The notes beneath the pieces were generated by a model, which was not told the origin of the DNA, made no database searches, and saw nothing but the letters and a program-made list of their open reading frames with translations. Below are positions 1 through 7,093 of a DNA stretch of 9,876 nt, one piece after another. The stretch's first letter is position 1. The number at the start of each line of letters is the position of its first letter. Origin of the DNA: Terrimesophilobacter sp044508495 (lineage in GTDB: Bacteria > Actinomycetota > Actinomycetes > Actinomycetales > Microbacteriaceae); NCBI GenBank assembly GCA_044508495.1, contig JBIQHP010000079.1:1-9876 (forward strand), in the 5' to 3' direction. The translations under genes were made by a program, and so were the position numbers.

Positions 1-305
1 GCTGGTTCCCGGACTACTCGGACGCGGACAACTACCTGTCGCCGTTCTTCCAGACGGACAACTTCCTGAAGAACCACTTCAGCGACCCTGCGATCGACAC
101 CTTGATCCAGGCGCAGGCTGTCGAGGGTGACGCGGCGACGCGGAAGGGCCAGATCGAGGACATCCAGGCGAAGGTCGCAGAGCACCTGTCGACCCTGCCG
201 TTCCTCCAGGGCGCGCAGGTCGCGGTCTCGGGCAAGGACGTCAAGGGTGTCGACGAGACGCTCGACGCCTCGTTCAAGTTCCGGTTCAACGTCCTGAGCA
301 AGTAG
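1..305 (+). CDS. ABC transporter solute-binding protein, family 5 (C-terminal end, partial)
   Basis: This is the last 100 codons of a periplasmic-type solute-binding protein, here expected to be a surface lipoprotein, that delivers substrate to the permeases encoded just downstream. The visible start WFPDYSDADNYLSPFF matches the conserved C-terminal-lobe segment of family-5 binding proteins (peptide, nickel, opine and some sugar binders), where W-x-x-D-Y-x-D precedes a short loop. The segment near residues 46-62 (RKGQIEDIQAKVAEHLS) matches the helix that in this family precedes a buried hydrophobic strand, here LPFLQG. The protein ends FRFNVLSK with TAG at 303-305. The signal peptide, the lipobox and most of the ligand site lie upstream of the window, so the ligand cannot be predicted from this part. 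The reading frame starts at base 3. The family call is firm because of the motif and the following permeases; the substrate is unknown. Confidence 0.88.
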   Translation, partial: WFPDYSDADNYLSPFFQTDNFLKNHFSDPAIDTLIQAQAVEGDAATRKGQIEDIQAKVAEHLSTLPFLQGAQVAVSGKDVKGVDETLDASFKFRFNVLSK

Positions 306-342
306 GGCAGATCAAGGCGGCTACTATCGAAGAGCCGTAACA

Positions 343-375
343 GGGGGCGGTCCGCGCAATCCGCGGGTCGCCCCC
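343..375 (+). terminator. Strong intergenic hairpin between binding protein and permease
   Basis: GGGGGCGGTCCGCG (343-356) pairs with CGCGGGTCGCCCCC (362-375) over 14 positions without a bulge, with two G-T wobbles in the middle and a 5-nt loop CAATC. The sequence after it is TCCTTCTCT, pyrimidine-rich but not a true U-tract. It lies 37 bp after the binding-protein stop and 47 bp before the first permease. In binding-protein-dependent ABC operons such a hairpin commonly acts as a partial terminator or 3' stabiliser, leaving the binding-protein transcript more abundant than the membrane genes. The pairing is read directly; the role is inferred. The rest of the gap (306-342 and 376-422) shows no convincing promoter. 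Confidence 0.7.
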
Positions 376-422
376 TCCTTCTCTGGTGATGCGCTCACCT
401 GACGCGCGCGCGAAGATTGGCG

Positions 423-1523
423 ATGATGACGACTACCGCAACCCCCGAGGCTCCCGCACCCGGGACCGATCCGGGTCAGAAGGCGCAGTCGAGGGGCTCG
501 GGCGGGAACCTCGGACGCTACATCCTGGTGAGGCTCGTCCTCATCATCCCCACGGTGTTCATCCTCGTCTCGATGGTGTTCATCCTCATGCACCTCATCG
601 GCGATCCGATCACGGCGGCACTCGGCGGGCGGCTGAGCGCGGATCAGCTCCAGGAGCGCATCCACGCCGCCGGCTACGACCGGCCCATCTGGATCCAGTA
701 CTTCGAGTACCTCGGGCAGATCGCGACGGGCAACTTCGGCTCGACCATCAGCGACAACCGGCCGATCTCCGAGATTCTCCTCACCTACGGCGGCGCGACG
801 CTCGAGCTCGCCTTCTACGCCCTCATCGTCGCCTTCATCGTCGGCATCCCGCTCGGGATGCTCGCCGCCTACCTGCGCGACAAGTGGCCGGACGCGATGC
901 TCCGGGTGCTCGCGATCCTTTTCTACGCGACCCCGGTCTTCTTCGCCGGGCTCCTGCTCAAGCTCGTCTTCTCGGTCTGGCTCAAGGTCCTCCCGGTCAA
1001 CGGCCGGGCATCGGTCGGCACGGAGCTCAACCTCCAGTTCCTCGACCATCCGACCAACATCTACCTCGTCGACGCCTTCCGCACCGGCAATCCGGCCGAC
1101 GTCGCGGACGTCCTCACCCACGCGCTCCTCCCCGGGATCGCGCTCGGGCTCCTGACCGCCGGGATCTTCCTGCGGCTCGTGCGCCTCAACGTCATCGGGA
1201 CGCTCGGCCAGGACTACGTCGACGCGGCGCGCTCCCGCGGCGTCGGGGAGCTGCGGCTCGTGCGCAAGCACGCCTACCGCCCGGCGCTCGTCCCGATCAT
1301 CACGGTCATCGGCCTGCAGATCGCTCTCCTGCTGGGCGGGGCGGTGCTTACCGAGACGACCTTCGAGTGGAAGGGCCTCGGCTTCATGCTCGTGCAGTAC
1401 ATCAACGCGCGGGACTTCGTCGCCGTGCAGGGCATCGTCGTGCTGCTCGCGGTCATCGTCGCGATCACGAACTTCATCGTCGACGTCATAGCCGCGCTCA
1501 TCGACCCGAGAGTGAGGTACTGA
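423..1523 (+). CDS. ABC transporter permease, DppB/OppB type
   Basis: This is one of the two membrane subunits that form the translocation channel of a family-5 (peptide/nickel/opine type) importer. Counting from ATG 423 it is 366 residues, slightly longer than usual because of a polar, Pro/Gly-rich cytoplasmic tail of about 30 residues. The first membrane helix (about 33-60) begins with GRYILVRLVLIIPTVF, the typical DppB N-terminus. Five further helices lie near 124-149, 161-186, 234-256, 288-309 and 338-360. The cytoplasmic EAA loop that docks on the ATPase is YVDAARSRGVGE (265-276), and the family hallmark TETTFEWKGLG follows at 310-320. The start is uncertain: ATG 423, ATG 426 and TTG 417 are in frame. 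I prefer 423 because GAAG at 412-415 then has a 7-nt spacing. The stop at 1521-1523 lies 1 bp before the next gene. Confidence 0.93.
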   Translation: MMTTTATPEAPAPGTDPGQKAQSRGSGGNLGRYILVRLVLIIPTVFILVSMVFILMHLIGDPITAALGGRLSADQLQERIHAAGYDRPIWIQYFEYLGQIATGNFGSTISDNRPISEILLTYGGATLELAFYALIVAFIVGIPLGMLAAYLRDKWPDAMLRVLAILFYATPVFFAGLLLKLVFSVWLKVLPVNGRASVGTELNLQFLDHPTNIYLVDAFRTGNPADVADVLTHALLPGIALGLLTAGIFLRLVRLNVIGTLGQDYVDAARSRGVGELRLVRKHAYRPALVPIITVIGLQIALLLGGAVLTETTFEWKGLGFMLVQYINARDFVAVQGIVVLLAVIVAITNFIVDVIAALIDPRVRY

Positions 1524-1524
1524 G

Positions 1525-2511
1525 ATGACCGCGCCCGTCATCGCGAAGCCCGGCATGTGGTCCCGGCTTCCCCTCATCCACCAGCTCCGGCAGAGCGTGG
1601 GCTGGCAGCGCGGCATGCTCGTCGCCGGCCTCGTCATCATCGCCGTCTTCCTTCTCACGGCGGCGCTCGCACCGCTCGTCGCACCCTACGGCTTCTCCCA
1701 GCTCTCCGACGCGGACGGCCCCTTCGGCGCTCAGCTGCCGCCCAACGCGACTCACCTGCTCGGAACGACGGTCGGCGGCTACGACGTGCTCTCCCGGGTC
1801 ATCTGGGGCGCGCAGACGGCAGTCCTGGTGATCGTCGTCGCGGTCATCCTCTCGATCTTCGCCGGCGTGCTCCTCGGGCTCGTCTCCGGCTACTTCGGAG
1901 GCTGGCTCGACCGCGTGCTCGTCGTGGTGTGCGACGCGATCTACGCCTTCCCGTCGCTCCTGCTCGCGATCGTCATGTCGATCGTGATCTCCGGGGGGAA
2001 GTCGAACCTCGTGGGAGGCATCTTCGCCGCGGCGATCTCGATCACGGTCGTCTTCATCCCGCAGTACTTCCGCGTCATCCGTTCGGAGACCGTGCGCATC
2101 AAGGCGGAGGCCTTCGTCGAGTCGGCGAAGGTCATCGGGGCGGGCAACGCGCGCGTCATGTTCCGCCACGTGCTGCGCAACTCGACGAGGACGCTTCCGC
2201 TCATCCTGACCCTCAACGCCTCCGAGGCGATCCTGACCCTCGCCGGCCTCGGATTCCTGGGCTTCGGCATCGAGCCGACCTCGGCGGCCGAATGGGGCTT
2301 CGACCTCAACAAGTCGATCTCGGATGTCGCGGCCGGCATCTGGTGGACGTCGATCTTCCCCGGCACCGCGATCGTGCTCGTCGTGCTCGGCATCACGCTC
2401 GTCGGCGAGAGCCTCAACGACCTCGCCGACCCACGGCTGAGGACCCGACATCGCGCGATCGCGAGCTCCGCCGCCCCGGCCGAGGTCGACGAGCTGGAGG
2501 AGGCACTGTGA
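1525..2511 (+). CDS. ABC transporter permease, DppC/OppC type
   Basis: This is the second channel subunit, 328 residues, partner of the preceding permease. The N-terminal cytoplasmic stretch ending at about residue 29 and the first helix (30-52, ending LAPLVAPYG) fit the OppC N-terminal domain. The conserved extracytoplasmic motif is HLLGTTVGGYDVLSRVIWGAQ-like (77-97). Further helices lie near 98-121, 130-156, 165-182, 226-247 and 278-300. The EAA loop, AFVESAKVIGAGNARVMFRH (196-215), has the expected invariant Gly at 205, and LTLAGLGFLGFGIEPTSAEWG-like sequence (237-257) is typical of the subfamily. In the HxLGTDxxGRD signature the Asp and Arg are replaced by T82 and Y86, leaving D87. ATG 1525 follows the upstream stop by 1 bp and has GAGTGAGG-like sequence ahead of it. 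The stop overlaps the next gene's GTG (GTGA). Confidence 0.94.
   Translation: MTAPVIAKPGMWSRLPLIHQLRQSVGWQRGMLVAGLVIIAVFLLTAALAPLVAPYGFSQLSDADGPFGAQLPPNATHLLGTTVGGYDVLSRVIWGAQTAVLVIVVAVILSIFAGVLLGLVSGYFGGWLDRVLVVVCDAIYAFPSLLLAIVMSIVISGGKSNLVGGIFAAAISITVVFIPQYFRVIRSETVRIKAEAFVESAKVIGAGNARVMFRHVLRNSTRTLPLILTLNASEAILTLAGLGFLGFGIEPTSAAEWGFDLNKSISDVAAGIWWTSIFPGTAIVLVVLGITLVGESLNDLADPRLRTRHRAIASSAAPAEVDELEEAL
2496..2503 (+). promoter_or_regulatory. Ribosome binding site fixing the GTG start of the fused ATPase
   Basis: GGAGGAGG lies inside the last codons of the DppC-type gene, 4 nt before GTG 2508. The reading frame is open far upstream (to 1557), so the site is needed to choose the start. It supports the GTG that overlaps the upstream stop in GTGA, indicating translational coupling. 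Confidence 0.75.
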
Positions 2512-4226
2512 GCAGCCTGGCCAAGGGGGAGGAAGCGCTCCGGATCGACGATCTGGGGGTGACCTTCGCGACCGACGGCGGCGACGTCCGCGCGGTCGAC
2601 GGTGTGAGCCTGTCGGTTCGCGCCGGCGAGGTGCTCGCGATCGTCGGCGAGAGCGGGAGTGGCAAGACCGTCACGGCGAAGACCATCCTCGGGCTCCTCC
2701 CGGAGACGGCGACGACCTCCGGCATGGTGCTCATCGGCCGCGACAACGTCATCGAGGTCTCGCACGCGCGCCTGCGGGAGATCCGCGGCACCGGCGCGGC
2801 GATGGTGTTCCAGGAGCCCTCGACGGCGCTCAACCCGGTCTACACGGTGGGCTGGCAGATCGCCGAGGGCCTGCGGGCCCACGGCAGGCTCAGCCGCGCC
2901 GAGGCGAGGGCGAAGGCCATCGACATCATGACGCGCGTCGGCATCCCGGACGCCGAGCACCGGGTGGACTACTACCCCCACCAGTTCTCGGGCGGCCAGA
3001 AGCAGCGCATCGTCATCGCCATGGCGCTCGTGCTCGACCCGGAGCTCATCGTCGCCGACGAGCCGACGACCGCGCTCGACGTCACGGTGCAGGCCGAGAT
3101 CCTCGACCTCCTGCGCCGGTGCCGCGACGAGTTCAACGCGGCGGTCGTGCTCATCACCCACAACATGGGCGTCGTCGCGGATCTGGCCGATCGGGTCGCC
3201 GTCATGTACCAGGGACGGGTGGTCGAGGAGGCCGACGCGGTGACCCTGTTCCACGACCCCAAGGACGACTACACGAAGCGCCTTCTCGCCGCCGTGCCGT
3301 TCATCGGAGCCGGCACCGCACGCACGCGCGAACGTGCCGCGGAGCGCCTCGCGGCGGGGGAGCAGGAGCCTCTCGTCGTCGCGGAGGATCTCGTGATCGA
3401 GTACTCCGGCCGGCTCGGCCGGGGCGGGTTCCGCGCCGTCGACGGTGTGAGTTTCCGGATCGGCGCGCGCGAGGTGCTCGGCCTCGTCGGCGAGAGCGGG
3501 TCGGGCAAGACGACGATCGGGAGGGCCATCGCCGGGCTCACGAAGGTCACCGGCGGTTCGCTCAGGGTGCTCGGCCAGGAGATGCTCGGCGTGCGCGAGC
3601 GGGACTTCCGGCCGCTGCGCCACGACATCGGCTTCGTGTTCCAGGACCCCGCGACGAGCTTCAATCCGCTGCTCACGATCGCCGAGTGCGTCGCCGAACC
3701 GCTCATCGTCCACGGGAAGGCGGGCGACTCGGCCGCCGCGCGCCCCCGCGTCGACGAGCTCCTCGAGGCGGTGCAGCTGCCGAAGGGCTACGGGGACCGC
3801 TTCCCGCACGAGTTGAGCGGCGGGCAGCGGCAGCGCGCGAGTCTCGCCCGCGCGATCGCCCTTCAGCCGAAGCTCCTCATCGCCGACGAGCCGACGAGCG
3901 CGCTCGACGTCTCCGTGCAGGCGCGCGTGCTCGAGCTCTTCGCCGAGATCCAGCGCGAGTTCGGGTTCGCGGCGCTCTTCATCAGCCACGACCTCGCCGT
4001 CGTCGACCTGCTCGCCGACCGGATCGCGGTGCTCTACAAGGGCAGGCTCGTCGAGGAGGGCACGGGCGAGGAGGTTCTCGTCGCGCCGAAGCATCCGTAC
4101 ACCCAGAGGCTGCTCGCCTCGCTCCCGGTACCGGACCCGGTGCTGCAGGCCGCGCGCCGCGAGGAGCTGCACCGGCTGCGGGGACTGGAGTCGGCCGATC
4201 TCGCGGCCACCGGGACGGACGGTTGA
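2508..4226 (+). CDS. Fused double ATP-binding subunit of the ABC transporter (DppD-DppF type)
   Basis: This single polypeptide of 572 residues carries both ATPase domains that drive the importer. Domain 1 (about 10-265) has Walker A GESGSGKT at 47-54, Q-loop Q102, signature FSGGQ 160-164, Walker B ending ADEP with E185, D-loop TALD, and switch His H218. Domain 2 (about 288-545) has Walker A GESGSGKT at 328-335, Q-loop Q379, signature LSGGQ 436-440, Walker B LLIADEP with E461, and switch His H494. Both halves end with the DppD/OppF-type tail, YTKRLLAAVP in domain 1 and HPYTQRLLASLPVP in domain 2. Both sites look fully competent for hydrolysis. The linker of about 25 residues is charged (RTRERAAERLAAGEQE). 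Such DppD-DppF fusions are known in actinobacteria and proteobacteria (for example GsiA/YliA-type proteins). The start is GTG 2508, fixed by GGAGGAGG; the stop TGA is 2 bp before the next ATG. Confidence 0.95.
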   Translation: MSSLAKGEEALRIDDLGVTFATDGGDVRAVDGVSLSVRAGEVLAIVGESGSGKTVTAKTILGLLPETATTSGMVLIGRDNVIEVSHARLREIRGTGAAMVFQEPSTALNPVYTVGWQIAEGLRAHGRLSRAEARAKAIDIMTRVGIPDAEHRVDYYPHQFSGGQKQRIVIAMALVLDPELIVADEPTTALDVTVQAEILDLLRRCRDEFNAAVVLITHNMGVVADLADRVAVMYQGRVVEEADAVTLFHDPKDDYTKRLLAAVPFIGAGTARTRERAAERLAAGEQEPLVVAEDLVIEYSGRLGRGGFRAVDGVSFRIGAREVLGLVGESGSGKTTIGRAIAGLTKVTGGSLRVLGQEMLGVRERDFRPLRHDIGFVFQDPATSFNPLLTIAECVAEPLIVHGKAGDSAAARPRVDELLEAVQLPKGYGDRFPHELSGGQRQRASLARAIALQPKLLIADEPTSALDVSVQARVLELFAEIQREFGFAALFISHDLAVVDLLADRIAVLYKGRLVEEGTGEEVLVAPKHPYTQRLLASLPVPDPVLQAARREELHRLRGLESADLAATGTDG

Positions 4227-4228
4227 CG

Positions 4229-5071
4229 ATGACCGCGCCGGTTCCCGATCCGGTGCCGGCGCAGCCGGTGATCCGGGCGGACGACCTCTCGATCCACTAT
4301 CGGTCGAAGGATGTCCGCTCCCGGCATCTCGCGGTCGCCGGCGTGAGCTTCGAGGTCGCTTCCGGGGAGATCCTGGGCGTGGTCGGGGAGTCCGGATCCG
4401 GCAAGTCGACGCTCGCGGCAACGCTCGCGCTCCAGGCCGACATGGGAGGCCAGGACTCCGGACATCCGGAGATCTGCGGGGGCTCGGTGCGGGTCTTCGG
4501 CACCGAGTTGCGGGGGATCGGCCGGCGCCGGCGCGACCGCCTGCAGCTCTCGGTCGGCTACCTCTCCCAGGACGGCGCGGAGCGGCTCGATGCGCGGCTC
4601 ACGGTCGCCGAGAACGTCGCGGAGCCGATCTACTCGCGTGACCGGCGGTTCAGCTCCCGTGAGGCCGGCATCGCCGTGGCGACGCTCGTCGACGCCGTGC
4701 GCCTTCCGCTCGGGCTCATGACCCGATACCCCTTCGAGCTGAGCAGCGGGCAGCGCCAGCGGGTCGCCCTGGCCCGCTCCCTCGTACTCGGCCCCCGTCT
4801 GCTCATCGCCGACGAGCCGACCAGGGGAGTCGACGTCTCGGTGCGCGCCGGGGTCCTGGACGTCATCCGGGAGCTCCAGTCGGAGCACGAGTTCTCGGCC
4901 GTCATCGTGAGCAGCGACCTCGCCGTCACCTCCTATCTGGCCGAGCGCGTGGTGGTCATGAGCCGTGGAACCGTCGTCGGCCTTGGCCCCATCAATGGGG
5001 TACTCGCGGACCCGATTCATCCCTATCTGAAGGCCCTCTCGGCGTCGCGATTCGATACAGTCGGTGCATGA
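4229..5071 (+). CDS. Additional ABC ATP-binding protein with degenerate switch and signature motifs
   Basis: This is a 280-residue single ATPase domain related to the DppF/OppF family. It has A-loop Y24, Walker A GESGSGKS at 53-60, Q-loop Q114 (YLSQDG), Walker B LLIADEP at 191-197 with the catalytic Glu E196, and a C-terminal HPYLKAL segment. Three departures stand out. The signature is LSSGQ (171-175) instead of LSGGQ. The switch histidine of the usual SHD motif is Ser229 (IVSSDLAV). The D-loop is RGVDVS instead of SALDVS. An insertion of about 10 residues (DMGGQDSGHPEICGG) follows Walker A. It sits 2 bp after the fused double ATPase, so the operon encodes three nucleotide-binding domains. 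It may be a non-hydrolysing or regulatory subunit, or an alternative partner; the role is unknown. ATG 4229 has GGACGG 6 nt upstream; TTG 4223 is an alternative start. The stop overlaps the next ATG (ATGA). Confidence 0.9.
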   Translation: MTAPVPDPVPAQPVIRADDLSIHYRSKDVRSRHLAVAGVSFEVASGEILGVVGESGSGKSTLAATLALQADMGGQDSGHPEICGGSVRVFGTELRGIGRRRRDRLQLSVGYLSQDGAERLDARLTVAENVAEPIYSRDRRFSSREAGIAVATLVDAVRLPLGLMTRYPFELSSGQRQRVALARSLVLGPRLLIADEPTRGVDVSVRAGVLDVIRELQSEHEFSAVIVSSDLAVTSYLAERVVVMSRGTVVGLGPINGVLADPIHPYLKALSASRFDTVGA

Positions 5072-6075
5072 CATCGAGTGGGGGCTCGGTTCAGCACCGC
5101 GTCGTGCTGGCCTCCCCGGCTGAAAAGCTGCCGCCGGAGCGGCAGCCGAGGCCGGGGCCGATCGCCGTGCTCCCCGAGTCCGACGACTTCTTCGTCAGCG
5201 CGATCGAGGAGGCCGGCGGCACCGTGGCGCCCCTCTCGGAGGAGACCCGGGGCGTCGTCTGGCTCTCCTACGCCCGTGCCGCGGAGTTCCCGGAGATCCT
5301 CGAACGCCACCCCGGAATCGACTGGGTGCAGCTTCCCTGGGCAGGCGTGGACGCCTTCTCCGACATACTGGACTCCGCCGTCGGGCGCGACCGGCCCGTG
5401 TGGACGAGCGCCAAGGGCGCCTATGCCGAGCCCGTCGCGGAGCACGCTCTCGCGCTGACCCTCGCGCTCTTGCGTGAGCTTCCGACGAGGGTCGTCGCCC
5501 GCAGCTGGGGGCCCAAGATCGGCCGCTCGCTCTTCGGGCTCAACGTCGTCGTGATCGGGGCGGGCGGCATCGCGATCGAGTTCCTTCGGCTGCTCGAGCC
5601 GTTCCGCACCCGGGTGACGGTCGTACGGCGCCGCGCAGAGCCGTTGCCGGGCGCCGAACGGACGGTCACGGCAGAACGGCTCTCCGAGGTGCTCCCGGAC
5701 GCCGACGTCGTCCTCGTCGCGGCCGCCATGACCGGCGGCACGAGCGGGATCCTCGGCGCCGCCGAGCTCGCGGCCATGAAGCCCACCGCGATCCTGGTGA
5801 ACGTGGCCCGGGGCGGGCTCGTCGACACGGACGCCCTCGCGGCGGCCCTGGCATCCGGGAGCATCGCCGGCGCCGGGCTCGACGTGACGGATCCCGAACC
5901 GCTCCCGGACGGGCATCCGCTGTGGTCCGAGCCGCGTGCGCTCATCACCTCCCATAGTGCCGACACGCCAGAGATGACGACGCCGCTCCTGGCAGCGAGG
6001 GTGAAGACTAACGTTCGAGCATTCCTGGACCACTCTCGATTTGATGGGCTAGTAGATCCGGAGGCAGGCTATTGA
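5068..6075 (+). CDS. D-isomer-specific 2-hydroxyacid dehydrogenase (NAD-binding)
   Basis: This cytosolic oxidoreductase of 335 residues is expected to interconvert a 2-keto acid and a D-2-hydroxy acid with NAD(P)H. The N-terminal substrate domain contains the loop QLPWAGVD (88-95), which normally contacts the carboxylate. The interdomain helix EPVAEHALALTLALLREL (121-138) is typical. The Rossmann glycine motif is VIGAGGIAIE (162-171), with Ala169 in place of the third Gly of GxGxxG. Catalytic Arg is R248 in VNVARGGLVD, the Glu is E277 in DVTDPEPLP, and the His is H296 in ITSHSAD, so the Arg-Glu-His triad is complete. The N-terminus has about 25 extra polar residues before the first strand. 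ATG 5068 overlaps the ATPase stop by 4 bp, which places the enzyme in the transporter operon. The exact substrate (glyoxylate, hydroxypyruvate, phosphoglycerate or another) cannot be read from sequence. Confidence 0.92.
   Translation: MTSSGGSVQHRVVLASPAEKLPPERQPRPGPIAVLPESDDFFVSAIEEAGGTVAPLSEETRGVVWLSYARAAEFPEILERHPGIDWVQLPWAGVDAFSDILDSAVGRDRPVWTSAKGAYAEPVAEHALALTLALLRELPTRVVARSWGPKIGRSLFGLNVVVIGAGGIAIEFLRLLEPFRTRVTVVRRRAEPLPGAERTVTAERLSEVLPDADVVLVAAAMTGGTSGILGAAELAAMKPTAILVNVARGGLVDTDALAAALASGSIAGAGLDVTDPEPLPDGHPLWSEPRALITSHSADTPEMTTPLLAARVKTNVRAFLDHSRFDGLVDPEAGY
6060..6064 (+). promoter_or_regulatory. Ribosome binding site fixing a TTG start for the lactonase
   Basis: GGAGG lies 7 nt upstream of TTG 6072, inside the end of the dehydrogenase gene. 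The TTG overlaps the upstream TGA as TTGA. The next in-frame ATG is residue 13, which would cut into the first conserved beta strand (LIWAGSYT), so TTG is the better start. Confidence 0.75.
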
Positions 6076-7061
6076 CTCTGATATGGGCTGGTTCGTACAC
6101 CGAGAACATGGGCGGGTTCTCCCGCGGCATCTCGGCGGTTCGCGTCGCGGAGAAGGGGCTTCAGTTCGTCGGGATCGGCGCCACGGCATCCTCTCCCTCG
6201 TTCCTCACCTACTCGACGGTCCCCGGCGTCATCTACGCCGTGGACGAGGCGAACGGCCGGGTCGAGGCGTTCCGCCGCAAGAGCAAGGCCACGACCCTCA
6301 CCGCCATGGGCGGCCAGCCGACCTCCGGGACCCTGCCGTGTCATCTCGCGGCGACCGCGGAGTGGCTCTACGCCTGCAACTACGGCTCGGGTCAGGTCGA
6401 CGTGTATCCGCTCGGCGCGGATGGCGGCATCGGCGAGGTGCGCCAGACGCTGACCTCGACCGGCAAAGGCCCCAAGCCCGAGCAGGACGGCTCGCACCCG
6501 CACTCGACCCTCGCTTTCGGCGACACGGCGATCGTCGCCGACCTCGGGACCGATCGCGTCAACGTGTACCGCTGGTCGGAGGGCGAGCTGGGGCTCGAGT
6601 CCTCGCTCGAGCTGCCCGCCGGGACGGGGCCGCGCGACCTCGCCGTCTCACCCGTCGCGGGCAAGATCTTCCTCATCGGCGAGCTCGGCGGATCGGTCTT
6701 CGTCCTCGGCGGCGGCCGCAACGTGCAGGTCGTCAAGGAGGGCGGCTCGGGTGCGGCCCCCGGCGACCATGCGGCGGGCCTCGTCGTGGATGCGACCGGG
6801 CGGTTCCTCTATACGGCGCTGCGCGGTTCGAACCGCGTCGTCGCGATCGACGCCAACACGCTCCAGCCGATCGCCGACCTTCCGAGCGGAGGCGACACTC
6901 CGAGGGGTCTGTGCATCGTCGGCAATCTGCTGTTCGTGGCCAACCAGGTCTCCGGCACGCTGGCCGCCTTCCAGCTCGATCCGCAGACCGGAGTGCCGAC
7001 GATGGTCGGAACGCCGCTCTTCATCGACTCGCCGACGTGCCTGCTCCCGGATTTCTCCTGA
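6072..7061 (+). CDS. Beta-propeller lactonase family protein (6-phosphogluconolactonase/Pgl-like)
   Basis: This 329-residue protein is of the seven-bladed propeller lactonase family (YbhE/Pgl type). It is predicted to hydrolyse a sugar lactone or related cyclic ester to its open acid in the cytoplasm; I see no signal peptide. The first strand IWAGSYT (4-10) matches the family opening (YVGTYT-like). Diagnostic motifs are LPCHLA (88-93), YACNYGSGQVDVY (100-112), SHPHST (141-146), VADLGTDRVNVY (155-166), GTGPRDLAVSP (184-194) and TPRGL (276-280). The HPH and ADLGTD segments are characteristic of the family. Overlap with the dehydrogenase stop (TTGA) places it as the last gene of the transporter operon. 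Many members have never been assayed on 6-phosphogluconolactone, so the precise substrate is open. The coupling suggests lactone opening in the same pathway as the dehydrogenase, but this is inferred. Confidence 0.9.
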   Translation: MTLIWAGSYTENMGGFSRGISAVRVAEKGLQFVGIGATASSPSFLTYSTVPGVIYAVDEANGRVEAFRRKSKATTLTAMGGQPTSGTLPCHLAATAEWLYACNYGSGQVDVYPLGADGGIGEVRQTLTSTGKGPKPEQDGSHPHSTLAFGDTAIVADLGTDRVNVYRWSEGELGLESSLELPAGTGPRDLAVSPVAGKIFLIGELGGSVFVLGGGRNVQVVKEGGSGAAPGDHAAGLVVDATGRFLYTALRGSNRVVAIDANTLQPIADLPSGGDTPRGLCIVGNLLFVANQVSGTLAAFQLDPQTGVPTMVGTPLFIDSPTCLLPDFS

Positions 7062-7093
7062 GCGGGTCCGCGGCGGAACTGCGCTCCGTTCTT

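Noticed and set aside
322..327. TACTAT as a -10 box for the permease genes
   Set aside because: No -35 partner at the right distance, and the strong hairpin at 343-375 would lie just downstream of it.
1557..2507. Open extension of the fused ATPase frame upstream of GTG 2508
   Set aside because: The translation is Arg/Pro-rich shadow of the DppC-type gene, while homology and the GGAGGAGG site both begin at 2508.
1941..4421. Very long open frame on the minus strand (826 codons), with others such as 324-1658 and 1498-2451
   Set aside because: These lie opposite well-supported genes. Their translations are Arg/Asp/Glu-rich low-complexity, without recognisable domains, as expected from reverse frames of GC-rich genes.
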